Below are positions 32,864 through 43,796 of a stretch of 64,000 nt of DNA, in pieces. The stretch's first letter is position 1, and each line of letters begins with the position of its first letter. Below the pieces are notes generated by a model. That model saw only the letters and a list, made by a program, of their open reading frames with translations. It ran no database searches and was not told the origin of the DNA. This DNA is from Diphasiastrum complanatum (taxonomy: Eukaryota; Streptophyta; Lycopodiopsida; Lycopodiales; Lycopodiaceae), in the NCBI GenBank assembly GCA_029204225.1, contig CM055096.1, positions 62,662,957 through 62,726,956 on the forward strand, given 5' to 3'. Position numbers and translations under genes: made by a program.

Positions 32864-33226
32864 ATGGCATCAATAGGTGGCAACCTATTGGAGGCAAGTA
32901 AGGATCCTAAATGCAACCTTTTTGGCAAGAGAGATCATTTTGTCTCAAGATGCTACAAAATGAAGACCAATCCATCCAAGGAGAACCAAAGCAAGGGGGC
33001 CAAGGTGAAGGATGGAGCTTCAATTTCAAAGTGCAAAGGAAAGAAGGACAAATCCAAGGAAAGGTGTTTCCTTTGTGGAAATATGCATGAGGCTTGGAGT
33101 CTCACAAGGACTTACAAGATTTGTCTTCAAAAGTCCATCATCACACATTTCAAACCTTTAGAAGTTTTTTCATTTGGAAGTGCATTGTTTGGTTCAAGAT
33201 GCAAAGATGAATGTCACTTTCATTAA
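32864..33226 (+). CDS. Small zinc-knuckle Gag-like ORF
   Basis: The chosen ATG (32864) gives MASIGGNLLEASKDPKC, echoing the opening of copia Gags (compare MASNGGIMLETND at 38790). A knuckle-like CNLFGKRDHFVSRCYKMK (CX2-3 spacing altered by a Leu-Phe) and a second CFLCGNMHEAW-L lie in a Lys/Ser-rich stretch. The main Gag core (UBN2) is missing between start and knuckle. About 120 residues. It would be a nucleic-acid-binding remnant used for packaging, if expressed. Confidence 0.5.
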   Translation: MASIGGNLLEASKDPKCNLFGKRDHFVSRCYKMKTNPSKENQSKGAKVKDGASISKCKGKKDKSKERCFLCGNMHEAWSLTRTYKICLQKSIITHFKPLEVFSFGSALFGSRCKDECHFH

Positions 33227-34250
33227 TGTCACTTGGATTTATTTCATGTCCTTGGAAAGCATTTTGCTTAGAACTTTAGAAAAGTTCAAATTTATTGTTA
33301 TGATCCAAGAGAAACCAAGAAAGATTAAGGAGGAGCAATTACAAAATGAAAATAGTTTCATTTATGCTTTCATGACATCTTATGAAGAACTATTTTGCTT
33401 TGAAGATATTTTTGTATCTCAAAGGTGGATTAAGGCAATACTAGTTGAGTGTGATGCCTTAATAGATAGCAAAGCATGTTTTCCTTGTAAAATTACACTG
33501 AATATGAAGTCAAGGAAATGGAAATGTCTTGATAATGTATTTTTTGTTGGTTTCAATAAGATCATGAATGATGTGTTCGTTCATAATGTTGAAGATTGTA
33601 AATTTTCAATTTTAAAGGCAAGTTGTAAACTTCTTATGAGAATAAGTGAAGCATCCAAAGTGGACACTTATATCCATAAGCAAGTAGTTAGCCTTATTGA
33701 GATGGAAATACTTCTTGATTTCAATATTAGAAAAATCATGCCAAGTTGTGGTGATTTTTGGACTTATGTTTCTAACATAAGTAATGTTGATGACCATATG
33801 AAGTGCACATTATATGATCATGTTTGTTGTGATCATTTTCAAACATGGAGGTCTTGGATTTCCATCAAGGAGGAGCACCAAGAAGATGATCTTAAGCAGT
33901 CATCTCGAGGTTCAAGTGTGCCAAGGATTGAGGAGGAGAGTCCTTCTCAACTTATGATTCCAAGAAGAATATCAAGAGACATGGTTGAGCTCATATGGCT
34001 CACATTTCAAGGGCAAGAGGATCACATTTCAAGTAGTATACATCTCATGCTTTCTTCTCTTATGTCATTTGGTGAATCAATTTGCTTTAGTGAGACTTTT
34101 GCATTTCAAAGTTGGAGTAAAGCAATACTAGATGGTTATTTCATCAAATGTATGCTCTTGAGTCTTGCAAGAGCAAGAGTGAGTTGTCCACTCATAGTGA
34201 GAAAAATTGTCTTTTTTCATGTATTGAGGCAAATTGTAAAATCTTTATGA
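33227..34250 (+). CDS. Long frame of decayed copia linker/RT-like sequence, internally duplicated
   Basis: The frame (open from 33174) has no catalytic motif. Two places resemble the segment just before copia RT: FIYAFMTSYEELFCFEDI-VSQRWIKAILVECDALID (pattern AL---YEEP--FEEA-----W--AM--E-DAL) and, 220 residues later, LMLSSLMSFGESICFSETFAFQSWSKAILD. Between them PRIEEESPSQLMIPRRISRD resembles the acidic/Arg linker. After each copy comes a related Cys/Lys block (SILKASCKLLMRISEASK here, SCIEANCKIFMRESESS in the next frame). I read it as a duplicated decayed segment, not an enzyme. Confidence 0.4.
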
Positions 34251-34759
34251 GAGAAAGTGAATCATCCTCTAAGGAAACCTATCTCCATAATGAAGTATCT
34301 AGCCTCATTAGATCTGAGATTAGCATGGTAACCAGGCATGAAGATATGATACAAACTCTTTGTTATTATAGCATGCATAATGTTGATAAGCCTAATCCTC
34401 GAGATCTTGGTAACATGATGTTGAATCTTTGTGATCCTCATGAGTCAAGAAGGACTCTTTATTTTCTCATGGAGTTGCAGCTATTTTCAAGGAGGAGGAG
34501 CTTTTGGATCAACCATATGCTTCAACGATGGAACAAATCAATGAAAGAGGTGCTAGGATGGTGCAAAGCTCTCAAGTTCATCAAAAAGTCAACATCAAAG
34601 AGACACTATCATGGATATGGTGATTTCGGATCGACATCAAGCTCATTGGCTGATCTTCACACCTTTGAACCAGCAAGGATCCATATTAGAAGACCAATTC
34701 AGCCCATGGAGTCAATCTCAATATCATCATGTTTTTATCAAGTTAGTTTTGAGGAGGAG
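34251..34759 (+). CDS. Third frame of the non-autonomous element
   Basis: A 205-codon frame, open from 34148 and overlapping the previous one in another register, reaches to the polypurine tract. It repeats the Cys/Lys block of the preceding frame (ANCKIFMRESESSSKETYLH compared with ASCKLLMRISEASKVDTYIH) and ends in an Ile/Arg/Pro-rich tail. No known domain. Its proximity to the 3' LTR is where copia RNase H would end. Confidence 0.35.
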
Positions 34760-35609
34760 TGTTAAAATTGGCAAAAGCTAACTTGATCATATCTTGTGAA
34801 TACCATTATGAGTAGTACATATCATCATAAGAAATGTGTGGAGCCTGTTTCCACATGTGAAATAAATGCATTTATCATTTAGATGAGTCATATAGGTTGT
34901 ACATACCATTTCATTTGAGATCTAGTGGCTAAAATGGCCAAAATCTAGTTTTCTAGCTATATGCCACTTGGCATCATTTTATTGGCAGGAAAAGCTATTT
35001 CACATAGATAGGAGTGGTTTCACACGTGCCAAGGACTGCTCACATGTGTGAAAACATCAATAGTAGGTGAGATCCAACTTGTAGTAGATATTTGTGCAAG
35101 TCCCTATAAATTAGGAAAATTGCCTAAAATCAAGGGAGGTGGCTATAAGTTAGGAAACTTGGTCCATGTGCCATATTGATGATTATTGGTGGATCTTTTA
35201 ATGAGTAGGCACTCTCACACGTGCCAAATCAGCTGAGTAAGCATCAGCTCTTGTGTATGTATGGTGGCTCATTTGGCCATAATTGACATAGAAGCTAAAT
35301 CTTGGTTTTGGAGCAATTCTAATGTTTTCTCTCTATTTGTCTTGTGTTTTTATGCATTGATTGGGTTCTAAGCTTAGTATACTTTATTCTCAGCCTAATG
35401 TCCATACTGTGACAGGTTTTCACACGTTTGAAACCATCAAGTACAAGTTTTGATCAATAATGATTGTTCTTGTTAGATTTATTCATCTAGATTTGATCTA
35501 AATGCTATCTAATCTTGTGTAGATTGATAGGTTGATCTAATCTAACATCCAATCACACTTGTGGATCTGATTCAGATATATTCTTGGTCCATTTTGCTGT
35601 ACTTTGACA
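34760..35609 (+). repeat. 3' LTR of the non-autonomous element
   Basis: 850 bp, aligned end to end with 30176-31025. Immediately preceded by GAGGAGGAG and followed by the AGTGC target duplication. Confidence 0.95.
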
Positions 35610-35614
35610 AGTGC

Positions 35615-35962
35615 CATTAGAGTAGATCCTAAACCTAGCTATCAAAGCCTTAGATCATGCATAATTATCCTCTTGGTAGCTCGAGTCAAGTGACTTACAA
35701 AAGTAGGTGGCTGACCTCCTAAAAAAGTCCCTATAATCTAGGAACATGATTTATGGACTTAACATAATCATGAAAGTCAGTTATGAATGGTGAGTTGATT
35801 ACATCTAATCAACTCATAACTAAGTAAACAAGATGAGGACACTTTTACAAATATTATGAATTCGAATATAATTCACTTCAAAAAATATTTATTTAACTAA
35901 TTCCATTTCATTAAGTTTGTAGCAAGCCTAAAGTCAAGATGGACTATTTTTCAATTTCAACA
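35615..35962 (-). repeat. Right half of the split LTR
   Basis: Continues the LTR started at 29793 and ends TTTCAACA. The next bases, CTCCTAAAA, are the complement of a polypurine tract. This one LTR therefore serves as 5' LTR of the relic to its left and 3' LTR of the relic to its right, both minus-oriented. Confidence 0.65.
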
Positions 35963-36984
35963 CTCCTAAAAACAATCTATGTTGACTTGAACATGGATCT
36001 TGGTATTACTCCAAGATTGGCTCTATGCTTGATGAAGGAACTCTTGCTCAAAGGTTTGGTAAGCATCTGCAATACAAGATGATGTGTCGATGTGCTCCAA
36101 GTAGATTTCCCCTCCAATGAGCTTCTCTCTCGCGAAGTGATGTGCAACTTCTATGTGCTTGCTCCTTGCATGGAATATCGGATTGTTGGCAAGGGCTTGG
36201 GCCGAAATGTTGCCACACATTATCATAGGTAGATCATCTTCCATGATTATCTTTAGCTCCATTAGCAACCTCTATCCAAAGCACTTCCATTGTTGTTGTA
36301 GTGAGTGCTTTATTCTCAGCTTCACAATAGTATCTTGCTTTTTGGAAAGCCAAGATATCAAGTTTCCTCCAAGATATATGACATAAGCACTTGTAGATTT
36401 TCGATCTGCTCTATCACTTGCAAAATCCAAGTCAGAATAGCCAACTATAGAAAGATCTTTATTTTTATACAATAAACCACAATCAAAAGTTGAAGATATT
36501 TATCTAAGCACTCTCTTGGCCATTTTCCAATGATGAATAGTAGGATTTTGCATAGCTTGGCTCAACTTATGAACACTAAAACTTATGCTAGGTCTAGTTA
36601 TTGTGAGCCAAATTAAGGAGCCTATAAGACTCCTAAAAAGAGTGATGTCCACGAAGGATCTTTCATCACCTTTGTTAGGGTCTTATACAATTTGCTCCAT
36701 AGGAGTTTCTATACTCTTACAATCTAAGATATTGAAATTTTTTTACATTGAAAGAGCATACTTGGATTGACATACAAAAGCATTATCTTTAAGAAGGTCA
36801 ATCTTTAATCCTAATATTTAGTGAATTTTTCCAAGATCTTGCATCTTGAACTCTTTTCCAAGTGCAATCTTGGTTTCCTCAAATAACTTGATACAACTTC
36901 CTGTTAGAATGCTATCATCAACATAAATAAGAAGGATGACAATATCTCTATCAAAAAACTTAACATACAAGGAAAGATCATAGT
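35963..36984 (-). pseudogene. Copia RT/RNase H fragment, relative of the 18028 element
   Basis: Minus strand. RNase H motifs ISAQALANNPIFHARSKHIE, GYSDLDFASDRADRKSTSA and NLISWLSKKQDTI match the young copia protein with many substitutions and frame breaks. Above that (36550-36980), RT C-terminal sequence is read through stops and shifts. The DNA is cut at 36984 by the LTR of another element, at a point that in the relative corresponds to 19790. Its continuation was not found in the window. Confidence 0.85.
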
Positions 36985-37637
36985 GTGAAAATTGTCAACA
37001 TTTCCTAGCTAGTTTGAGGCCTAAATTGGCAGTTTTTGTACATAGTTTTGAATCTAACATTCCACACGTGTAAAATAGGCCTAGATACTTTTATTTTAGT
37101 ATATATTTCATGTTGAAAAAGTCTCAAACTTCAGGACCTTCGAAATGACACCAAAATCATGTTATTTGGACGTATAGGCCAAAATTGGCTATTTTAGGCT
37201 ACTGGTGCCCTAAATTTGGGTCCTAAGTTCTAGAGAGAGGAGAGAGAGTCATCTCTCTCACCTATATTAGGCTGAAATTCGTGGACAATAGGTTGGAGAA
37301 ACTTATTGTATTGTTGAGAGAGATCAATAGATCATTGCCATAGTTTCTTCCTCCATTGAGAGCATTGCTTTGTGTATTGTCTTCAAGCTTTTGTGTATGA
37401 TCTTAAGAGGTTTCCAAAAGTGGTAGGCTGCTATTGTAAGGTTGGTATGCTGTTGTTTTTGTCTACCATCAGTACCTTTTATTAGTTTCTTTTGTCTCTT
37501 GAATGCTTTGTCAAGTTCATGTGTATCAAAGGTAGCATCAGGATGCTTTGCCATTTCTAGCTTTTGTAGCTTGTTGTGCAAAGATCTTAGCCAAGTATTT
37601 TGGGAGTTTGGATCCATTCAAGATCCACTTTTTGACA
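36985..37637 (+). repeat. 5' LTR of the RT-less copia derivative
   Basis: 653 bp bounded by TGTGAAAATTG and TTTGACA. The start could be two bases later. Includes a CCACACGTGTAAAAT motif near 37064. Confidence 0.75.
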
Positions 37638-37649
37638 TGGTATCAGAGC
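37638..37649 (+). promoter_or_regulatory. Primer-binding site, initiator-Met tRNA type
   Basis: TGGTATCAGAGC abuts the LTR end; perfect match. Confidence 0.95.
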
Positions 37650-38789
37650 TAGTTGGCTATTATTTTTAGTAAGGTTTCCATTTATAGTGATATTTGGATG
37701 TTTGATCAAGTTCTAGCATGATTATGCATTGCATTGTTAATCAAATCTTACTAACCTTTGTTTTGTGAGTTGAACTTGTGGATCAAAAGCATATTTCAGG
37801 TCTATTGAAGATCAGAGGCTGAGAAGAAGCTATTTTGGATTGGATCATAACACCTAATCATTTGTTGATTGTGAGGCTTGTGCATATATAATACTAACAA
37901 TGTTCTGTTCAATGTATTGTTGACAATCTCCACTTCTGTGGATGAACACTCTCCTTTGTGGATGAACACTCTCCTTAAGTGGATGAAACTTTTCCTTAAG
38001 TGGATGACAAATAATCTTTGAGTGATTTTGTATTTCTCCAAAAGGCTGAGCAAAGCTCCCACTTGGATGAAAGATCCCCTTTTGGGTGAACAGATTGTCA
38101 ACAATCTTTTGCATAAATTTTGGTGTACTTTGTTGAGCATGTAAGTAACTCTCCTTATGTAGTTTGATTGAAGCATTTGCTGGAAGGTTTTAACCATTAT
38201 GCGAATGTGTTTTCAGGTTCTTAACAGGTTGAGGAACATTCTCATGTGAAGTGATCTTAGATCTACATCTAAACACCAAGATTTGACAAGCTAGTGAAGC
38301 TAGTCTTGTGATTCACTAAGTGTGCTCTCTCATTCACCTCTAAAGCTTGTATTTATCACTTGATAGAGTTTATAAACTTTTAGATGTGTGGTTAACATGT
38401 GGTTTTACATGTTGAATCAATATCTTAGTGTGTTGATCATATGTTGATCAAGTTTGTTCAATTCTAGGTATTCTTGGCAGCCTAGTCTTTTGTATTTTCT
38501 AAGAATGCAAGTAACTCTTCATACCATAACTTGATTTGGTCACTTGATGAAAAGTTTGAGAGCTTAAGCAAGATTGTGTTCAAGTTGGTTTATAATCCAT
38601 TATTAGTGTGTGAAAAGTGTTGCATGTGTTTCAATCTTCCTTTCTATGCTTGGAAACCAGCCAGGTTCAAGATAGAAGTGTTTTAGGGTCCTAGATCTTC
38701 TGAGATCTCCTTATCCATCATTTGTTGAGAGGAAACGGAGTGCTAGGTGCATTAGGACATAGCCTAGAAGTTGAAGAATCATTATATTC
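37650..38789 (+). other. Leader with short GTGGATGA tandem repeats
   Basis: No ORF of note on the plus strand. Between about 37935 and 38010 a unit of roughly 21 bp (GTGGATGAACACTCTCCTT) occurs four times with variation, and a fainter copy follows near 38060. Function unknown. Confidence 0.55.
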
Positions 38790-41462
38790 ATGGCTTCCAA
38801 TGGTGGGATCATGTTAGAAACTAATGATAGGTTGAGTTCATCAAACTACTCTACCTGGAAAGTGAGGATGGAATCCTTACTTGAGTTGAATGAACTCATG
38901 GACATAGTTGCAGGAACTAAAGAGAGACCACCCACAGTTTTAGAGAAACAAAGGTTTGATAAGAAGGCCAAAAGGGCTCTTCATATCATTAAAATGAATG
39001 TTACGAATGAACTTCTCAAGGAAGTTGGTAATAGTCAAAGTGCAAGTGAGGCATGGAATGCCTTGAAGAAGCTCTTTGAATCAAAGTCCACATCTAGGGT
39101 ATTGACCCTAAGGAGGCAAATATTTTCTAGTAGACAAAGAGAGGGTGAAAGTGCTCATGCATTTGTCTTGAAGGTTAAGTCCTTAAGTGATGATCTAGCA
39201 TGCATTGATGAAAGCATAAAAGATGGTGAAATAGTCTAGGTTATGTTGAATGGTTTGCTAGATGAACATGCTAACCTTGTACAAAGTTTTGCCATTCAAA
39301 GAGTCTTGCCAAGTGTGGTTGACTTGCAAGAAATCTTATTGGCTGAAGAACATAGGTTGCAATCAAAGCTTGATGGTGCATCCTTGCAAGGTGGAGGTGA
39401 AGAGGCTTTCTTCACAAAACGCAAAGTCAAAGGCAAAGGTAAAGGCAAAGGGAAATGGTCCAAAGGTGGTAACTTGGATCATGATGATCGCTCTTCCTCC
39501 TCCTCTTCTACTTCTTTTAGAAAGAAAGACAAGTCAAAGTTCAAGTGCTTTTATTGTGGGATAAAAGGTCATTTTGCAAATGAATGTCATAAGAAACAAA
39601 GTAATGAAGGTAGCAAGCAAAACAACTTTTGTACTTCTAATGAGGATCTAGATTCTTGTGATTCTCTCATGATGTGTTCTTCAAGTCTAATGTCAAGTGG
39701 AAGTGACAAGGATTCATGGTGGATAGATAGTGGATCTAGTTCACACATGACTAGTCACAAGGAGTTCTTTACTTCTTTTATCTCTTATGTTGGAACCAAG
39801 AAAGTTGTTCACATGCCAATTGGTGGTGAGTGTATGATCAAAGGTATTGGCTCAATTCCTATTTGCCTTTCTACTAATAGGAATGTAAGGCTTGATGGTG
39901 TTCTTTACATTCCTTCACTTTCAAGGAATTTTCTAAGTGTTGGTCAAATGTTAAAAAAAGGATACAAGACAAAGTTTGTTGGGGATGTTTGCTTCATTAC
40001 TAAGGGAGATGTCTTGATTGCTAGGGGCAATAGACAAGGTAGACTTTACAAGCTTGATGCATTTGTTATGTCTAACAAGAGGAATGAAATGGATGTTGGT
40101 GGTTCTCTCAAGTTTCAAAAATCAATCCCTAGCATCAATAAGATTGGTAGATCTTATGCAAAGTCTAAAGAACTTCCTTATGCTAGCTCTAGGTTGAGAT
40201 ATAATGAGCTTCTTGGAGATACTTATTGTTGTGCTAACTTGGCAACTTTTGGTGAATCTATGATCAATGTTTTGGATCCATTGGATCTTGAAGATGGACT
40301 AGTGCTACCTACTAGTCAAATGGAGTCATGTGGTGCTAAATTAGTATCGTGTTTGAACTCTTCTACTCATAGATTTCCAAGTCTTGGTGGCTCTTCAATG
40401 GAACTACATGGAGAGTGCAAAAATGAAAAAGGTAAGAAGAGAGCTAACTTCATCAATGGAGGTGATGAAAACTCTTCTTTGGAAATGGTTGTTGCTAATG
40501 ACTTATTTACTCATTTGGAAAGAGATGGTGCTTTGAGCATGATTGAAGAAAAAGTTTCTTTTGTATCTTTATGTGATGAGTCCAAAAAAGTCATTTGTGA
40601 AACAAGTGGTATCACATGTATTCATAAAGAAAGTAGATCAAAAGGTTCTATTGTGAGACTTGGTGAAGAAGATCTCAAGTCAAAAGGGAGAGATGAATGT
40701 GAAGTGTTCAAAGTAGGATGTACTTTGAATGATGCTTTTGTAAATGATAGTGAGGGTTCATTCTCATTACCTATATCATTGATTAGAAGTCCAGGTTTGA
40801 CAAGAAAAAGTACTTCAATCATTCTTATGTTGAAGGAACTATGTATTCTTTTCATGGCTTCTAATGTTCGAGATTCTTCCATTTCTTATGATGCAACTAT
40901 TAAGAGGGAGATTGCTAACTTTTGTGGTGTGATCATTAAGAGGGAGTCTTGTGAAGGAAAGGGCAAAGGAAGAGTGACTCTTGGGAAGATTCAAGGCATG
41001 GATCTTACATCTCTTCATCAACTCAAAGGTTGCTATGATTGTGGTGGAGTGTTCATGCATGATCAAGATGGAAAAAGGTTGGATGAAGAAGACTACATGG
41101 AGCAACTCAAGTGGCAATCTCTCCAAGGCAAGGAAGATCTCATCGGTGAGCTCATTGAGGTTTGGTTTGAGCTCAAATGGGCTGGTTTGATTAGGTTTGA
41201 TACTCAACTTCATCTACTCTACTTCATATTGAATAGAGTTGTAGAAATCTATCTTTTGGTTTATGATGGTGACATTGTTTTCACTAACTATAGTGAAAGG
41301 TTGAAATCAAGCAATGATGAGATCTTGTGGGATGTTAATCATGTGTTTGAGAGGGAGTATCTTCAGAGGTTCAGATCTGAAGATTTTGATAAATGCAAAG
41401 TCCTTGATGTTTTATTGGAAGATCAATGGCGCCAAATGTTCACAGATTCTCTGAATTTGTGA
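38790..41462 (+). pseudogene. Gag-protease polyprotein with unrecognised C-terminal region; one TAG
   Basis: Starts MASNGGIMLETNDRLSSSNY. Gag core (MDIVAGTKERP, SEAWNALKKLFESKSTSR) runs to a TAG at 39237-39239. In relatives the same place reads ELVQVILNGL, so Gln was lost and the frame continues as VMLNGL. Then come the zinc knuckle CFYCGIKGHFANECHKK, the protease WWIDSGSSSHMTSH and the downstream pre-integrase-like RLYKLDAF. The next roughly 440 codons are open but show no integrase HHCC or DDE motif. A stretch near the end, EIYLLVYDGDIVFTNYSERL, faintly echoes RT (VYVDDI--TG-S) with the catalytic pair altered. Total about 890 residues, with a single stop. Confidence 0.75.
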
Positions 41463-42461
41463 GCACAATTCTTGGATTTCTTTACCTCCTCTTTAGTTAC
41501 TGTTCTTTATGGTTTTTCTTCTTATTAGAACAGTTACAAGCAGAAGCGTTACTCTGATTTCAATATGGATTTCCCAGCCTGTTAGTGGGAGACACAGTTC
41601 CGATGCTCAGCTACATGCAGAAACCAACCATGTAACCACCTGTAGCTCAAGAGGATCAACGTTTTGGAACAGGGAGCACACCTACCACTATCTACTGAAT
41701 CAGAAATCAATCAAGAATAAGATTAACTACTGAACAAGAAACAAGAAACTAGATTCCTAACATCATTTGACAGTCCAAGAATCAAGAAATACTCATTTCT
41801 TGATGCTTAGAATGCCCAAGAAAGTAAGAGAGTATACAAGATCTACACCACTAATCCAGCCTATTTAGTTTACTTGAATGCCAATTTCTACCTTCCATAA
41901 ACAAGAAGTGAATTCTAATCCACAACTAAGCAAGAAACTAGAAAATAAGAAACTAGTTAATCCACAATGCAAGGAATTCAAGCATGCTCATAGAAATTTC
42001 ACTCAAGAACATTGCCATGAACAAGGAGCTTAGCAATCATCAAGAACTCGTGTAGGATCCTCTTTATTTGCTCAAGAGAACTTGACAATACATTCAAAAG
42101 CTCCCTCACAAGAGAGGGGAGCCCTTAAATAAGTAAGAAGGCTGCCTATGTGGAGCCCAAGTGGCAATTCCACCAAATTAGAAACTACATGTGGAATTTG
42201 CCCTTCCACTAAAGGTCACCATCAAAAGGTGGCTCACTCTAACTAATTTAAGGGGGGGTCTACATTTATTTACAAAGCCTACGAAATATGACTAGCTCCT
42301 ACATGGTCATTTCTTCTTTGGGATACACCATGTAGGCTCACATAGATAACTCACTGTCTTCCTAGCTAGTACTTCCTCGGCTCTCATGCTCGGCTCTCAG
42401 CTTCTTCTGCTCTCCTCCTTCTGAGACCTCCTCGGTCATGGGTGAGAGATAACTTGTGTCT
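41463..42461. other. No gene recognised
   Basis: No 3' LTR matching 36985-37637, no protein motif and no RNA gene were found. The region contains Arg/Leu-rich pyrimidine words near 42370-42440 and is otherwise featureless to me. Confidence 0.4.
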
Positions 42462-43440
42462 TCAGCTTGGCTTGGCATCTAGGGATTCTCTAGAATCTGC
42501 TAACAGTATTATTTGATGGCATTTTAACCCATTTCTGTCAGAGCGTTTCATATACTTCTTCAAAGCTCTATACCCCTTGCAACTCACACCTCCTTGGTCA
42601 CATGCGTACACCATCTCTTTAACATTTGGATTTGGCTTGAACTTGTCGACTAGCTTTTCTACAATTCTCAAGCAAATTGAATCACTTGTTTCATCTTCCA
42701 CAATCTTAATCAAATCTTTACCCTTCAAAACATGTTTCATATATTTTTTGGCCATAAAATCTTTTCCAACCGTCTTTTGCAAGAACTCTTTTATGTCCCT
42801 CATACGTCTTTTACTGGCACCACCACCTGGTGCCAAAGCTTCTAGTTTGTGTCTCTTAGTGTTTTCATTTTGTGCTTGCTAATCCATCGAGACTCTATGC
42901 TTTTGTTGTAAGCCATATATTGTCCTCTGATACTGATTGAAGATTTTGCAATTTTTCAATTTTTGCGACAGAACTGGTAGGCTCTATTTTCAAACCGTTT
43001 ATCTCCTGCTCTAATTTCATATTCATTCCATGCAATGACTTTAAATTGTCATTCATACTCGAGATATGAATGTTTGTCGTATTTGCCAATGTCTCAGCTT
43101 GGATTCTTCAAGAATCCATTGCTTGACAATAGCCAAGCAGTCCATTCCGACCATCCCCAACGAACCTTAACAAACTATGTACATCAAAAAATTTAGGAGG
43201 AGCATCTACCAGTGGATTATGAGGGTATAAATCGCCTCTTACCCATAGGTCAATATGTTTTTTGCCTTCTCATCTCCAACAATGCATGTCATACGAATTT
43301 AAGTTAACACCCCATGCAACTTTGGTGGTCGCATAATCCTTCTCTAACTTCACATGTAAGTGATACTTGGTTGTCATCTTGAAGATGTCGAATTTCCCAA
43401 AAGAATCTATGTAGAACTTTACAATATACCTTAATCAAAT
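42462..43440 (-). pseudogene. Unrecognised protein-coding relic with coiled-coil-like part
   Basis: Minus strand, one main frame with a few lesions. It reads YIVKFYIDSFGKFDIFK, WGVNLNSYDMHCWR, a TGA, LWVRGDLYPHNPLVDAPPKF, LLRFVGDGRNGLLGY, a second TGA, and a Met/Leu/Lys-rich helix-like stretch (SMNDNLKSLHGMNMKLEQEI). After a shift and a TAG come KRRMRDIKEFLQKTVG and VEKLVDKFKPNPNVKEMVY. Long conserved-looking amphipathic stretches separated by single stops indicate a decayed real gene. I do not recognise it; it could be a transposon accessory protein. It is divergent from the methyltransferase gene, whose first readable codon lies about 360 bp away. Confidence 0.5.
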
Positions 43441-43796
43441 GGCATCAAAGTTCAATGTGAACTAACCATGATATAAGCTTTATTAGACATATACTAGTTT
43501 TCATCCCTAGGGTCCTATTGTAGTTAGGACAATGAAAGGTCGTCCTATACTAACCCTACTCTAGTTGTAATTTGTAACTTACCTATTAGTTGCCTATTAT
43601 AGTCTATGCAAACAACCTACAATAGTCTATGAAAATGAGACCTACATTTAGGCCTTAACTCTTGCTCACCTTGTATGGTAACCCAAGGTAAAGGTGCCAC
43701 GTAGGATTGATTAGCACTAGATTAATTATGATTAGAAAACGTGTTTAGGCAAGGAAGAGGCCCTTTTTGAGTCCAAAAAGGGCCCTAATGTGACAA
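43441..43796. other. Intergenic between two divergent genes, no motif identified
   Basis: No ORF or repeat identified. If either neighbour is expressed, this is the shared upstream region; no TATA or other element was convincing. Confidence 0.35.

Larger units (their letters stand above)
30176..35609 (+). mobile_element. Complete non-autonomous LTR retrotransposon
   Basis: Two 850-bp LTRs (30176-31025 and 34760-35609) begin TGTTAAAATTGGC and end TTTGACA. The element is flanked by AGTGC on both sides (30171-30175 and 35610-35614). Primer site TGGTATCAGAGC follows the 5' LTR directly and GAGGAGGAG precedes the 3' LTR. By eye the first 330 bp of the LTRs differ at about 15 sites, so the insertion is older than the copia at 18028. 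The 3.7-kb interior has a long leader, a short zinc-knuckle Gag-like ORF and two loosely copia-like frames, but no integrase, RT or RNase H. It must have been mobilised in trans. Confidence 0.95.
36985..41462 (+). mobile_element. RT-less copia derivative, 5' LTR to long fused ORF
   Basis: 5' LTR (36985-37637, TGTGAAAATTG...TTTGACA), perfect primer site, leader, then a gag-protease ORF that continues for more than 400 codons into sequence without recognisable integrase, RT or RNase H. No second copy of the LTR occurs downstream in the window, so the 3' end was deleted or rearranged. It is inserted in the copia relic to its left (flank CATAG). The retained long frame distinguishes it from simple decayed relics. 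Confidence 0.85.

Noticed and set aside
37935-38010. Short regular repeats as a CRISPR-like array
   Set aside because: Units are about 21 bp, directly adjoining, without unique spacers, and lie in a retrotransposon leader.
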